Assembly (NCBI GenBank): GCA_022826755.1
Contig: JAJDUG010000001.1
Location: forward strand, 1-63,304
DNA: 63,304 nucleotides
Source: Acidobacteriota bacterium
GTDB taxonomy: Bacteria > Acidobacteriota > Terriglobia > Versatilivoradales > Versatilivoraceae
Direction: 5' to 3'
The translations under genes and the position numbers were made by a program. Shown here in pieces: positions 18,679-27,848 of the stretch. How positions within the stretch are numbered: position 1 is the first letter of the stretch; every line of letters begins with the position of its first letter. The notes under the pieces are model-generated. The model was not told the origin of the DNA. It made no database searches and was given only the letters and a program-made list of their open reading frames with translations.

Positions 18679-20448
18679 ATGGATCGTCGAGAATTTTTGG
18701 GTGCCGCCGTTGCCGGTGTGGTCGGAGCCGCGCAACTCAGTGGATGTCGGGTGGCTTTGGAGGACCGGCCCGGCGAGAGTAGACCGCCCGTCCGGCTTTC
18801 GCCGCTTCACCTGGAAGCCGTCAACCGCCGCCGGCGGGTGGCCAAGAACTTTGACGTGCTGCTGATCGATCCCGACAACTATCCAAGCATCGATGCCATC
18901 CTGAAGAGCCGTTTCGCCTTCATCGACGACCCGGAGTCCTGCATCGACAGCGTGTGGTGGAACTGGGGGGAGGGCAACGTGGCCGCCTACCCCAGCAAGA
19001 TCCTGCCCACCTACAATCAGCCCGCCTACCAACGCTGGATTGAGCAGGGGACCGACATCGTTCGGATTTTCCAGGACGAGACCCGCAAGCGAGGGCTGGA
19101 AGTCTTTTTCTCCGAGCGCATGAACGGCAGCGACAACGACCCGCAGTTCATTCCGGGGCGGGGAACCTTCATCGATGACATGCACAATCAGAATCGCATC
19201 CCGCTCAAGCAGCAAAATCCCGATTGGGTTATGGTCATGCCCTGGAATCCCAACGGGATTTGGAACTATGCCGTCGAAGGCGTGCGTGACTATGTCTTTC
19301 GCAAAATGGAGGAGGTCGCGACGGTCTACGAGTTCGACGGAATCGAGCTGGATTTCGCTCGCATGTGCCCGATCTTCCCTCCCGGTCAGGCCTGGGAGCA
19401 TCACTCCCTGCTGACCGATCTCATCCGCAGAATCCGGCTGATGACCCTGGAGGTGGAGCGCCGCCGCGGGCGGGCGTTCCTGCTGGCCGCCCGGGTTCCG
19501 GAGAACCTGGTGGGCTGTCATTTCGATGGAATGGATGTCGGCGCCTGGATCAGGGAGCAAATGGTGGACATCCTGGCTCTGGGATGCCGCAATTTCGAAG
19601 TGGACCTGGCGGCTTTCCGTCAACTCGGCGAGGGAACGCCCGTCAAGCTGCTGGGCGTGATCGACGATCATCACTCCTCGGACGGCTACTGCGCTCCCCC
19701 CATCGAAGTCCTCCGGGGTGTCTGGTCCAACTGGTACCAGCAGGGCGCCGACGGCATTCAGACCTTCAACTTCAAGTACGGTCCCGACCCGGGAGAACTC
19801 CATTGGCCCATGCACCAGCAGGCCTTCCGCGAAATGGGTGGGGCCGAGGTCATTCGCCACCTGGACAAGACCTTTGTGGTGCAGCGCCGCGGAGGCGGCC
19901 ACGGAACCATCGTGATTCCCAATCCCGAAGACTGGTCGACTCCCAGGTTCATGTATTCCAACACCAACATGCTGGAGGCCTTGCCCGCCGCTCTCGACAA
20001 CAGCGGGAGGGTGGATACCCTGCTGACCCTCAACGTGGGCGACGACATCCCCTCAGAGGCCGACAGGATCGCCAGCTTGCGCCTCCGTTTGCTGCTGAAC
20101 GATCCGGCCGCGGCGCGGTTGCCCAAGAGCAGGAAGCATCCCCCCGTCATGGTCAGGGACAGACTGGTCCCCGAGCGGGTGGGCGGACCGGGTCCGGAGC
20201 CTCACTGGACCAGCGGCATGGCACGAGGCATCGAGAAGCGGGTTGAAGTGAGGGTCAACAACCTCAACCTGGGAACCGCTCGTGTCGAGGACGGATGGCT
20301 GGGATTCGAGGTGAAGCCGGACCAGCTAGCCCTGGGAAAGAACCTGGTGGGGGTTCGCGTCGCCGGCCGTCCGGCTGAAAGGTCGGAGGAGGTCCTGATC
20401 GAGAAGCTGGAGCTGATGGTGCGTTACAAGGAGGCAAAGCCGGCCTGA
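18679..20448 (+). CDS. Secreted GHL10-like TIM-barrel protein (putative glycoside hydrolase-like)
   Basis: 589 residues with a Tat-type leader (MDRREFLGAAVAGVVGAAQ) and a possible lipobox Cys at SGC. The core looks like a (beta/alpha)8 barrel of the family-10-like glycosidase type. The strand-4 motif is EFDGIELDFAR, and later VPENLVGCHFDGMDVGAWI and WSNWYQQGADGIQTFNFKYG mark further strands. A C-terminal beta domain (from about 510) carries VRVNNLNLGTARVEDGWL. The paralogue at 26148-27848 has the same order, including WDFDGIELDW. Function is unproven: carbohydrate binding or hydrolysis is inferred from fold and secretion only. It is followed 111 bases later by a beta-propeller gene on the same strand. 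Confidence 0.6.
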   Translation: MDRREFLGAAVAGVVGAAQLSGCRVALEDRPGESRPPVRLSPLHLEAVNRRRRVAKNFDVLLIDPDNYPSIDAILKSRFAFIDDPESCIDSVWWNWGEGNVAAYPSKILPTYNQPAYQRWIEQGTDIVRIFQDETRKRGLEVFFSERMNGSDNDPQFIPGRGTFIDDMHNQNRIPLKQQNPDWVMVMPWNPNGIWNYAVEGVRDYVFRKMEEVATVYEFDGIELDFARMCPIFPPGQAWEHHSLLTDLIRRIRLMTLEVERRRGRAFLLAARVPENLVGCHFDGMDVGAWIREQMVDILALGCRNFEVDLAAFRQLGEGTPVKLLGVIDDHHSSDGYCAPPIEVLRGVWSNWYQQGADGIQTFNFKYGPDPGELHWPMHQQAFREMGGAEVIRHLDKTFVVQRRGGGHGTIVIPNPEDWSTPRFMYSNTNMLEALPAALDNSGRVDTLLTLNVGDDIPSEADRIASLRLRLLLNDPAAARLPKSRKHPPVMVRDRLVPERVGGPGPEPHWTSGMARGIEKRVEVRVNNLNLGTARVEDGWLGFEVKPDQLALGKNLVGVRVAGRPAERSEEVLIEKLELMVRYKEAKPA

Positions 20449-20559
20449 CCACCGGAGGCTCGTTTATCGTTGTCCGCCTGCCGAAGCCGGATATTCCGGC
20501 GCCCAATGCACGATTCGAAAGATCGCCTGGATCCCATTTCCAACGGGGAGGGTCATTTC

Positions 20560-21696
20560 ATGAAGCGGCACACCCATGTCCTTGTCTGTGCCTGGGCTGC
20601 AATCCTGTTGGGCATGAGCTTGGGCTCTCCAACGCTCTTCTCTCATGACCACCGCTCCGTCGTGGCCACCGCGGTGACCGGCGGGATGCAAGGCGTCTCC
20701 GCGGCAGAGGCTTCTCAAGGAGCGGTGAGCGGGCAGGGAGCCATGAAGTTTCGGGTCCTGTATACCTCGGAAAAGCTGCCGGAAGAGGCCAGGAAGGTGC
20801 TGGCCGCCGCCCACGGGGGCTTTACGGTGGACCGCCGCCCCGGAAGAGGAGAGACCTACTTCGCCTTGGCCGGAGCGGGAATCTTGCAGATCAGCGCGGA
20901 CATGAAGACCGTGCGGCTGCTGGAGACGCCGGAGGCGATCAAGGACGTGGCTCTGCACAATGTCACCATCTGGTACGCCGCCGACGGCACCGGCTACCTG
21001 ACCTTCCCCGCCCACAAGACGGGAGACATCCATACCACCACCCTCGACGGAGCCCTGGTCCACACGCTCAGGGCTCCCACCCTGGAAGATGACTTCGACC
21101 ACCCCACCGTCAACGACTACTTCCGGGGAATGGGGAATCTTGCCCCCACCGACGTGGAGCATCTGGAGGGGATGCTCTACGTGACGACGGGCTACTCCAG
21201 TCTCGACTTCGTCCTGACGGCCCGAGTCCTGGGCACCGACCCCTTCCGGGTACGCTGGCACGACCTGGCTTTCGGCGGCAAGGGCGATGGCCCCGGCCGG
21301 TTCGGAACGGGGCACGGCATCACCCTGACTCCCGACAAGCGACTCCTGGCGGTCTCCGACCGCCCCAATGCCAAGGTGGAACGCTTCACGCGCTACGGGC
21401 ACTACCGGTCCACCCTGAGGCTGCCGGTGGGTTCCTTTCCCATCGACATCGACTACGCGGGGAAATACGCCGTGGTGGGTTGCCTGTATGGACCCGACCG
21501 CAGCAAGGGCGCGCCCATCTACATCCTTGAGGGCGACCGGGTGATTTCCACGGTGATGGTCAAGGATGAGCTGGGCCTGAAGAGCTTTCAGCACATCCAC
21601 GACGCCGTGGTGCGCCAGGTCGACGGCAAGCTCTACATCATCGCCCAGACCTGGAACCCCGGAGATGTCGCCATCCTGGAGCAGGTCACGCCCTGA
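20560..21696 (+). CDS. Secreted NHL/6-bladed beta-propeller-like protein
   Basis: 378 residues with a signal peptide (MKRHTHVLVCAWAAILLG). The body shows repeated beta-propeller strands such as GTGHGITLTPDKRLLAVSDR, PNAKVERFTRYGHY and FPIDIDYAGKYAVVG, as in NHL or peptidyl-glycine lyase-like propellers. ATG 20560 is chosen because GGGGAGG precedes it by 8 bases and a signal peptide follows; the open frame extends 30 codons upstream without secretory character. Similar proteins in Planctomycetota and Acidobacteriota are mostly of unknown role. It ends 37 bases before the subtilase start. Confidence 0.6.
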   Translation: MKRHTHVLVCAWAAILLGMSLGSPTLFSHDHRSVVATAVTGGMQGVSAAEASQGAVSGQGAMKFRVLYTSEKLPEEARKVLAAAHGGFTVDRRPGRGETYFALAGAGILQISADMKTVRLLETPEAIKDVALHNVTIWYAADGTGYLTFPAHKTGDIHTTTLDGALVHTLRAPTLEDDFDHPTVNDYFRGMGNLAPTDVEHLEGMLYVTTGYSSLDFVLTARVLGTDPFRVRWHDLAFGGKGDGPGRFGTGHGITLTPDKRLLAVSDRPNAKVERFTRYGHYRSTLRLPVGSFPIDIDYAGKYAVVGCLYGPDRSKGAPIYILEGDRVISTVMVKDELGLKSFQHIHDAVVRQVDGKLYIIAQTWNPGDVAILEQVTP

Positions 21697-21733
21697 CCCA
21701 ACGGACATATCGCTGTTTCGTTTTCAGAAGGCT

Positions 21734-24694
21734 ATGCGCTGGATTCGGGAGGGAGCCGTTCGAACTCCTCTTCGATTAAATTTACAACCAAGTTCCTGGG
21801 TTCGGTGTGCCGGTCGAAGAATCGAGGCAAATTGGCGGGGCAGGGGGATCCTTGAATTTGGTGTCCGGATCGCCGCAGTGCTCTTCGTCCTGATCCTATT
21901 CCCGGCCCACAATCATTCCCAAGGCAGCCTGCCCAACCTCAGACCGCACCAGCCGCGGGAGTGGTCGGACAGGATCGTGGTTTCCAACGTAAAGGATACC
22001 CACAGCGACACTTCCCTTTTAAGGGACACTGATGATCTTTACGTTGATTTTGCGGTGGCTAACGCCGGCTCTTCTTCGGTGACGGAATCCTTTCGTGTTG
22101 AGCTCTTCATCGACGGGCGGCTGGCGCGGACATTTGAAAGCGAAAGGTCTACCTCGTCCCCCCTCATGAGCAATTATTTCGCGTCTTGGTCCGACTACTG
22201 GATCGGACGTTTGAGCGCCGGCACACACACCCTCAAAATCGTTGTCGATTCCGAAGATTCGGTTTCTGAGAGCAATGAAACGGACAACGAGTTCAGTAGA
22301 ACCGTTACCGTTCGGCAAGTTTCCGTTTCCGGCTGCTTCCCTCTGACCACCGGGGTGGCGCCAAGGGGTGCCGGAACCATTAGGCCGAGCCGGACATCGA
22401 CCTGCACCGCCGCAACAATCCGGCTCAGTGGTCTCTCCGACCGCGACGACACCGCTATCCCTCAGTCCGACAAGCCGGTTGTGGCTGTCAGACCCACCGC
22501 AAGGTCTCAAAGGGCCAGGGCCTTGGACGCATTGGCGGCCAGGGTCCGGGCGGAGGGCCGGATAAGAGTCATCGTCGGCTTGAGAGTCGAAGGAGGCTCC
22601 GGAGCTTCGTCCGCGAGCAGCTTTAAAGACGCGGCGGCGCGGGCGGCCATGGTGAGCCGGGTCGACGGGGCCCAGCAGGAATTGCTGGTCAGAATGAGCG
22701 GCTACAGCGTCTCGTCCGTCAGGAGGTTCAAGTACATTCCCTACTTGGCGATGGAGGTGGAGGAGGCGGCGCTGGAGGCTCTGGCGTCCGACCCTCAGGT
22801 GGTGAGCATTGAAGAAGACAAGCTGCTGAAGCCGATGCTCGAGGAAAGCGTTCCCCTGATCGGAGCGCATCGGGCCTGGAGTCAGGGATTCGGCGGCTCG
22901 GGCCAGACCATTGCCATCCTGGATACGGGGGTGGACAAGGACCATCGGTTTTTGGCGGGCAAGGTCGTGTCGGAAGCCTGCTACTCGGGTGGGGGCCGCG
23001 GAGAATCGCTCTGTCCAGGGGGCGTTGCCGAATCGACGAGCCCAGGCTCGGGCCGGCCCTGTTCGGACCCGGATTTGTCTGATTGCTATCATGGTACCCT
23101 CGTCGCGGGAATAGCCGCCGGCAGAGGGCCGGATTTCTCGGGCGTGGCCAGAGACGCCAGCCTCATCTCCATACAGGTTTTCTCGAAGATTGAGCCTGAC
23201 CAATGCTCCGATGAAGACGAAGAAGAGGCGTCTGAAGGACCCTGCATGAGAGCATCTGACACCGATATCATCTCTGGACTGGAACGGGTGCTGGATCTCA
23301 GCGACCGCTTCTACATCGCGGCCGTCAACATGAGCTTGGGCGTAGGGGAATTTCTCGGTACATGTGACCAAATCGCTCCATCCGGAAAAGCCATAGTTGA
23401 CTTACTGGGCGCCGTCGGAATCGCCGCCGTTGCCTCCTCCGGAAACAAGGAATTCACCACGGCCATCGGTTTCCCTGCCTGCATCTCCAGCGTTGTGAGC
23501 GTGGGTTCGACCGACGACGGCAGTGCCGGCCGGGACGGCTCGGAGACAACTCGGGACGGGGTCTCCGACTTCTCCAACAGTTCTTCCGAACTGGACCTGC
23601 TGGCGCCGGGTCGTTGGATCACATCGTCCTATCCTGAAAACTACTTCGCAACGGCGTCTGGCACTTCTCTAGCGGTTTCCCACGTGGCGGGCGCCTGGGC
23701 GGTGCTCAAGTCCAAGGCGCCCAACGCCACGATACAGCAGGTGCTTTCCGCCTTGAAGAGCACGGGCGTCTCTATAACCGACTCAAGAAACAGCATCACG
23801 AGACCCCGCATTCAGGTCGATGCCGCCTTGAACTATCTGGAGTCGCAACCCCGGTTTTCCTATACCTCGGGGACCAGTCTGACTTTGACGGCGAGTCCCA
23901 ACTCGGGTTATCTGTTCAAGAGCTGGCGGGGCTGTGATTCCGTCGCCGGCAACCGCTGCACCGTCCGGATTAGCTCCGCCAGAAACGTGACCGCCCTTTT
24001 TGAATCGGTTTCCGGCGAAGGGCTTACTCCTCTCAATTCCAAACGCTGGATTATTCCCACCACCGCCAACGTCCCCGGCAGGTTCGGGGGAATATACAAG
24101 ACCAAGCTCACTTTGGCGAACCTGAACGAGGAAGCCATCGAGGTCACGGCCAGCCTCTACGGGACCCAGGGGCTGGTGAAGGAGGAAACGATCTCGCTGG
24201 AAGCAGTTACCCACCACACCTGGAACGATTTTCTGGATTCTCTCTTCGGATTCCGGGGGGCCGGAGCGGTCGAATTCACGGCCGAGAAGCCCTTCCAGGT
24301 CGCTTCGGTTGAGGTCTACTTCGATTCCTCCAACGGCAGGAACAGCACCGCCGTCGTCAACCAGCCCACTCCCCCGCTTCTCTACAGGGGATCGGCCATT
24401 AGCTTCGGAGTCAACGTGGACGACGACAGGCGGACCAACATCGGGGTGTTCAACAGTTTGAGCCGGAGCCAGACGGTGACTGCCAGAGTCCATTCCGGGG
24501 AGAGAGGGGCAGACCCCGTGCAAGTCATCAGGTTCGATCTTCCGGCCAAGGGCTATTCGCAGAAGTCCGTCTCGGCCCGAGTGGAGAATGGATTCATCCG
24601 TTGGCAAATCCCCGAAGAAGCTTACCTGTACGTGGTGAGCGTGGATAACAGGTCCAACGATGGAACCCTCACGTTTCCGATCCCCCTGGAGTAG
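21734..24694 (+). CDS. Subtilisin-like serine protease (S8) with CARDB and InlB-type repeat domains
   Basis: 986-residue exported protease. Order: long N-terminus with a signal anchor (AAVLFVLILFPAH), a CARDB-type Ig adhesion domain (VDFAVANAGSSSVTESF ... SNETDNEFSRTV), an inhibitor-I9-like prodomain (RIRVIVGLRV ... VVSIEEDKLLKP), and an S8 domain with triad Asp397 (AILDTGVD), His453 (CYHGTLVAG), Ser645 (SGTSLAVSHVAG) plus oxyanion Asn571 (SSGN). A bacterial InlB-repeat-like segment (LTASPNSGYLFKSWRGC) and C-terminal beta domains follow. The serine motif reads GTSLAVSH where GTSMAxPH is usual, so Met and Pro are both replaced. An acidic insertion (DEDEEEASEGP) lies after the His. Start 21734 avoids overlap with the preceding gene but is uncertain. 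Confidence 0.85.
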   Translation: MRWIREGAVRTPLRLNLQPSSWVRCAGRRIEANWRGRGILEFGVRIAAVLFVLILFPAHNHSQGSLPNLRPHQPREWSDRIVVSNVKDTHSDTSLLRDTDDLYVDFAVANAGSSSVTESFRVELFIDGRLARTFESERSTSSPLMSNYFASWSDYWIGRLSAGTHTLKIVVDSEDSVSESNETDNEFSRTVTVRQVSVSGCFPLTTGVAPRGAGTIRPSRTSTCTAATIRLSGLSDRDDTAIPQSDKPVVAVRPTARSQRARALDALAARVRAEGRIRVIVGLRVEGGSGASSASSFKDAAARAAMVSRVDGAQQELLVRMSGYSVSSVRRFKYIPYLAMEVEEAALEALASDPQVVSIEEDKLLKPMLEESVPLIGAHRAWSQGFGGSGQTIAILDTGVDKDHRFLAGKVVSEACYSGGGRGESLCPGGVAESTSPGSGRPCSDPDLSDCYHGTLVAGIAAGRGPDFSGVARDASLISIQVFSKIEPDQCSDEDEEEASEGPCMRASDTDIISGLERVLDLSDRFYIAAVNMSLGVGEFLGTCDQIAPSGKAIVDLLGAVGIAAVASSGNKEFTTAIGFPACISSVVSVGSTDDGSAGRDGSETTRDGVSDFSNSSSELDLLAPGRWITSSYPENYFATASGTSLAVSHVAGAWAVLKSKAPNATIQQVLSALKSTGVSITDSRNSITRPRIQVDAALNYLESQPRFSYTSGTSLTLTASPNSGYLFKSWRGCDSVAGNRCTVRISSARNVTALFESVSGEGLTPLNSKRWIIPTTANVPGRFGGIYKTKLTLANLNEEAIEVTASLYGTQGLVKEETISLEAVTHHTWNDFLDSLFGFRGAGAVEFTAEKPFQVASVEVYFDSSNGRNSTAVVNQPTPPLLYRGSAISFGVNVDDDRRTNIGVFNSLSRSQTVTARVHSGERGADPVQVIRFDLPAKGYSQKSVSARVENGFIRWQIPEEAYLYVVSVDNRSNDGTLTFPIPLE

Positions 24695-24824
24695 CAGGTC
24701 CTGGAAGTCTGGCCCGAGTCAGGAACCCAGGGAGGACCATCCGCCATCGGGCAGGGTCTGTCGCTGTTTCGGGTGCATTCGCGGCGACAAAACAGGGTAG
24801 TTCGTTACGGAGGGAAGTCATCGG

Positions 24825-25052
24825 TTACAGCAGCTTCACCAGGGCGGCGACCACGCCGATGGCAACCACCATCATGGAGCCGAGGCGTATGGTCAAGCGC
24901 AGCTCCAGCTCTTTCAGATCCTGCTTGGTGGCCAGCGTCTCATTGATCAGCGTCGCCTGGGAGCGAGCCAGCACTTCGGCCTGCTTCTCCGGCATGCCGG
25001 CCTCGGCCAACTCCTTCACGAAAGCGTGGGTGTCGAAAACAATCGTGGCCAT
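24825..25052 (-). CDS. DUF1640/CCDC90-like small coiled-coil membrane protein
   Basis: 75 residues (MATIVFDTHAFVKELAEAGM ...). The N-terminal half is the conserved FDTHxFVKxLxxAGxxxxQA motif of the DUF1640 family. A short coiled coil (ATKQDLKELELRL) and one C-terminal transmembrane helix (MMVVAIGVVAALVKLL) follow. Bacterial members are small, abundant and uncharacterised; they are often found near mobile or toxin-antitoxin genes. ATG 25052 follows AAGGAAGG; a 14-codon upstream extension is probably untranslated. It is isolated between convergent neighbours. Confidence 0.7.
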   Translation of the reverse strand: MATIVFDTHAFVKELAEAGMPEKQAEVLARSQATLINETLATKQDLKELELRLTIRLGSMMVVAIGVVAALVKLL

Positions 25053-25194
25053 GGACCTTCCTTGAGAAGTCAGTATAACAAGAAATCGACTCATCGAAGC
25101 AGGGTTTCCCGCTCCGACAAGTAGCCTGTCGACTGCACCGCAGCGCTGGTCTGGGAGCGTCCCCTGTCCGTTTCACAGACTCGATGCCCCCCTG

Positions 25195-26064
25195 TCAAAA
25201 CGCCGCGATGTTGAGGACGGCCTTTTCCTGGGGCGTGAGGGCTTCGATCTGATCCGGCGTCATTCCGCGGAAATGGGTGTTGGGCGGGACCGCGGCTTCC
25301 AATCCCCAGATGCGGCGCTCCTCTTCGGTCATGCGCGCCCTAGCCTCCGGGGGGCACAGCCGATAGGCGTCGTTGAATCCCCTGACCCACCAGCGCTGGA
25401 AGTAGTACACCAGCGAGTAGCGGGGCGCGGTGCCGCCGTTGGCGCCGCTGGTGTGCCAGAGGGCCGAGTCCCAGAGAATGGCGGAACCGGCCGGGGCCTC
25501 GGCTCGAACCCACCCCTCCGGCAGGGTCTTCGGCTGTTCCGGGGGGACTTCCAGGGACAGATGGGACCCGGGCCAGACGTAGGTGGCGCCGTTCCTCCGG
25601 GTGAACTCGGAAACGCACCAGACCGACTGGACGGCCAGCGCGTAATGTTTGCCGCCGATGAAGGGGTTGACCGTAAAGTGGTGCCAGTCGGCATGCAGGT
25701 AGCCCCCCAGCTTGGTCCAGTCCTTCTTGCCGGTGGGCAGCGGTTTGCGGATGGCCAGGTTGTGGGCGAACATGTCCTCCCCCAGCACCCGGCGGGCCAC
25801 CAGGAGCGGCTCGGGGTGCCGGGTCAGCATGCCCGGGAAATGGGGATGCTTCCCCTGGGCGTTGTAGCACATCAGGAGGTTCTCGTTCTGCAGGCCGTAC
25901 TTGCGGGCGGTGGCGGCTTCCGCCTCCAGGGTCTCGTCGATGGCCCGCCTGGCCCCGTCCAGGTCTGCCGGGGACAACACCTCGGGGATGATGGTGTAAC
26001 CCTCGTCTTTCAGCCTGGCGGCATGGCGGTCCAGTTCCGCGGAACTGAGCTTTGAAGCGTTCAT
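25195..26064 (-). CDS. Phytanoyl-CoA dioxygenase (PhyH) family protein
   Basis: 289-residue double-stranded beta-helix oxygenase of the 2-oxoglutarate/Fe(II) family. The iron facial triad is visible: His-x-Asp in GGYLHADWHHF and the distal His in SALWHTSGANGG, with the Arg for 2-oxoglutarate in APRYSLVYYFQ. Such enzymes hydroxylate small organic substrates. ATG 26064 is supported by GAGGAAG upstream; the much longer open frame (to 26469) overlaps the next gene and is ignored. It is the last gene of the minus-strand run 37150-25195, 83 bases after the GHL10-like gene. Substrate unknown. Confidence 0.85.
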   Translation of the reverse strand: MNASKLSSAELDRHAARLKDEGYTIIPEVLSPADLDGARRAIDETLEAEAATARKYGLQNENLLMCYNAQGKHPHFPGMLTRHPEPLLVARRVLGEDMFAHNLAIRKPLPTGKKDWTKLGGYLHADWHHFTVNPFIGGKHYALAVQSVWCVSEFTRRNGATYVWPGSHLSLEVPPEQPKTLPEGWVRAEAPAGSAILWDSALWHTSGANGGTAPRYSLVYYFQRWWVRGFNDAYRLCPPEARARMTEEERRIWGLEAAVPPNTHFRGMTPDQIEALTPQEKAVLNIAAF

Positions 26065-26147
26065 TTCCGGTTCTTCCTCTCCATCCTTGCCGTTACTCGA
26101 TTGCGCCGTTCGCAAAATTCCGCACGGCAGGCCGGGGGCTCCACCTG

Positions 26148-27848
26148 TCAAGCTTTGGCCACGACCTCCACCCGGGTGACTCGCAAGGGTTTGTCCGATC
26201 CGGCGCCGCGGGCTGACAGCTTGAGATCCAGCCGATTGCGGCCCTTCTTGAGGCTGTTGAGGGGAAGATCGAGCCGCAGGGCCCCGAACCGCATGTCGTA
26301 GGATTCTCCGGCGGGAAAGCCCAGGATTCCCTGTCCGGCCGGCGGACTGACCTCGTAACCGACCTGCTGCCAGTGGCTGGATATGTGAATGTCCCCGGGG
26401 TCCAGCGGCTGCCCGTTGAGTACCAGGTTCAAGACGTCTCCCGTTCTGTGGTAGTGCATGCCGATCCACAATTCAGCCTTCCGGGGGCGGTTCGTTTTGG
26501 ATCTCGGGTCGTCCGCGATGGGGACCAGCAGGGTCTTTGCCTTGCCGTCGGGGTTCAGGTCGAAAGGGAGCGGGGCATCCCGGAGGGCGGTGTTGTAGCG
26601 AATGGCGTCGGTTACGGGAGTGAAGGGCGTCGAGTCGAATCGATGGACGGTCGTATAGTGCCTGGTTTTTTTGGACAGGGTTGTCGGATCGGCAATCTCA
26701 TCCAACAGAGGCTTCCGCCATGACCCGTAGGTAAACCAGTTGAAGGTGTAGAGACCGTCGGCTCCATCCCGCCACAGGTTGGCCGCGCTGCCCCGGATCA
26801 CGGCATCCGGACTGACCCGGTATCCATTGCCGTACATGTAGAGGCAGGGATAGATGGGTAGGTTCTTGCGGGTCATCAGTTGTCGAAACTCTTTCAATTC
26901 CGGCAGTTCGGTCAATCCCTGTCCCAGGATCAGAAAATCCGCCAGGTCCTCGGAAATCCAGGCGGGGAGGTCGTAACCTCCTTCCAGACACCACTCCAGG
27001 CGCTCCGGAACCCGTACGCCCAGCTCAATGGGCCTGCCGCGGCGCCGGCCTCGTTCTCGCAGACTCCGGCGCACCGAGCGCATGAAGCTGGTGAGGTGCT
27101 TGGCGTTCTCGCGTTCCGTGCCCCGGGGAAAGTTCAAGGTGTGGCGAAGCCAATCCAACTCGATGCCGTCGAAATCCCAGCGATCGAAAAATTCCTCGAT
27201 CACTCGCAGCTTGAGGGCGCGGACCTGGGGTTTTTCGAAATTGAGCGCCGTCCACCAGCGCAGGTTGGAAAGCCAATCGGGGTTGAGACGCTTGAAGGTG
27301 GGCAGTTCCGGGTTGGGCAACTGCCCGCGCCCCCGAAGGGCATCGTGGCAATCGTTCATGCGCAGGGAAACAAAGGCCTCCAGGCCTCGGCGATGGCATT
27401 CCTGGACCACAATCGCCGGAGGATTGTGTCCGGCGTCGGCCAGCGACTTCGGGTTCCGGTACTGATCCTCGGGGTCCACCGGGATGCCGGCGTGCCAGGT
27501 TCTTTCCTCGGGGAATCGGAAGTTGTCGGCTTCCCCCGGCCACTCCAGCACGCGACTCTGGTACTCGGCCACGTTCCCGCTGCCGAAGCTGAAAAGCACG
27601 GTATCCACGGCCGAGTCTTCAATGGGAGTGAATACCAGGGAAGTGAACTGGTCGCGGGTCAGAGGGCCATTGGAGCGGGGCAGGGCGGCGCGCCCCCAGC
27701 AGTGGATCATGGAGCCGTCCCAGTTGAACAGGAGGCGGCGTTTCCCGGGAGAGGCAATCCTGGAAGGGAGAGCAGCGGCAGGACGCAGCAGATGGGCGGC
27801 TCCGGCGGCACCCATGGCCAGAAAGCCGCGCCGGCTGATCGGTTCCAT
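26148..27848 (-). CDS. Secreted GHL10-like TIM-barrel protein, paralogue of 18679-20448
   Basis: 566 residues beginning MEPISRRGFLAMGAAGAAHL, a Tat signal. The barrel carries DRWDFDGIELDWLRHTLNFP at strand 4 and GVRVPERLEWCLEGGYDLPA, parallel to the paralogue, plus WRDGADGLYTFNWFTYG near the barrel end and a C-terminal beta-sandwich (ELWIGMHYHRTGD ... LDLPLNSLKKGRNRLDLKL). The start codon overlaps the stop of the upstream DUF1501 gene by one base (TGATG), so translation is likely coupled. Enzymatic activity is an inference from fold; the conserved Glu/Asp of GIELD are the candidate acidic residues. Confidence 0.65.
   Translation of the reverse strand: MEPISRRGFLAMGAAGAAHLLRPAAALPSRIASPGKRRLLFNWDGSMIHCWGRAALPRSNGPLTRDQFTSLVFTPIEDSAVDTVLFSFGSGNVAEYQSRVLEWPGEADNFRFPEERTWHAGIPVDPEDQYRNPKSLADAGHNPPAIVVQECHRRGLEAFVSLRMNDCHDALRGRGQLPNPELPTFKRLNPDWLSNLRWWTALNFEKPQVRALKLRVIEEFFDRWDFDGIELDWLRHTLNFPRGTERENAKHLTSFMRSVRRSLRERGRRRGRPIELGVRVPERLEWCLEGGYDLPAWISEDLADFLILGQGLTELPELKEFRQLMTRKNLPIYPCLYMYGNGYRVSPDAVIRGSAANLWRDGADGLYTFNWFTYGSWRKPLLDEIADPTTLSKKTRHYTTVHRFDSTPFTPVTDAIRYNTALRDAPLPFDLNPDGKAKTLLVPIADDPRSKTNRPRKAELWIGMHYHRTGDVLNLVLNGQPLDPGDIHISSHWQQVGYEVSPPAGQGILGFPAGESYDMRFGALRLDLPLNSLKKGRNRLDLKLSARGAGSDKPLRVTRVEVVAKA

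Noticed and set aside
26065-26469. N-terminal extension of the PhyH frame
   Set aside because: Overlaps the GHL10-like gene, no similarity to PhyH, and the internal ATG has a good ribosome-binding site.
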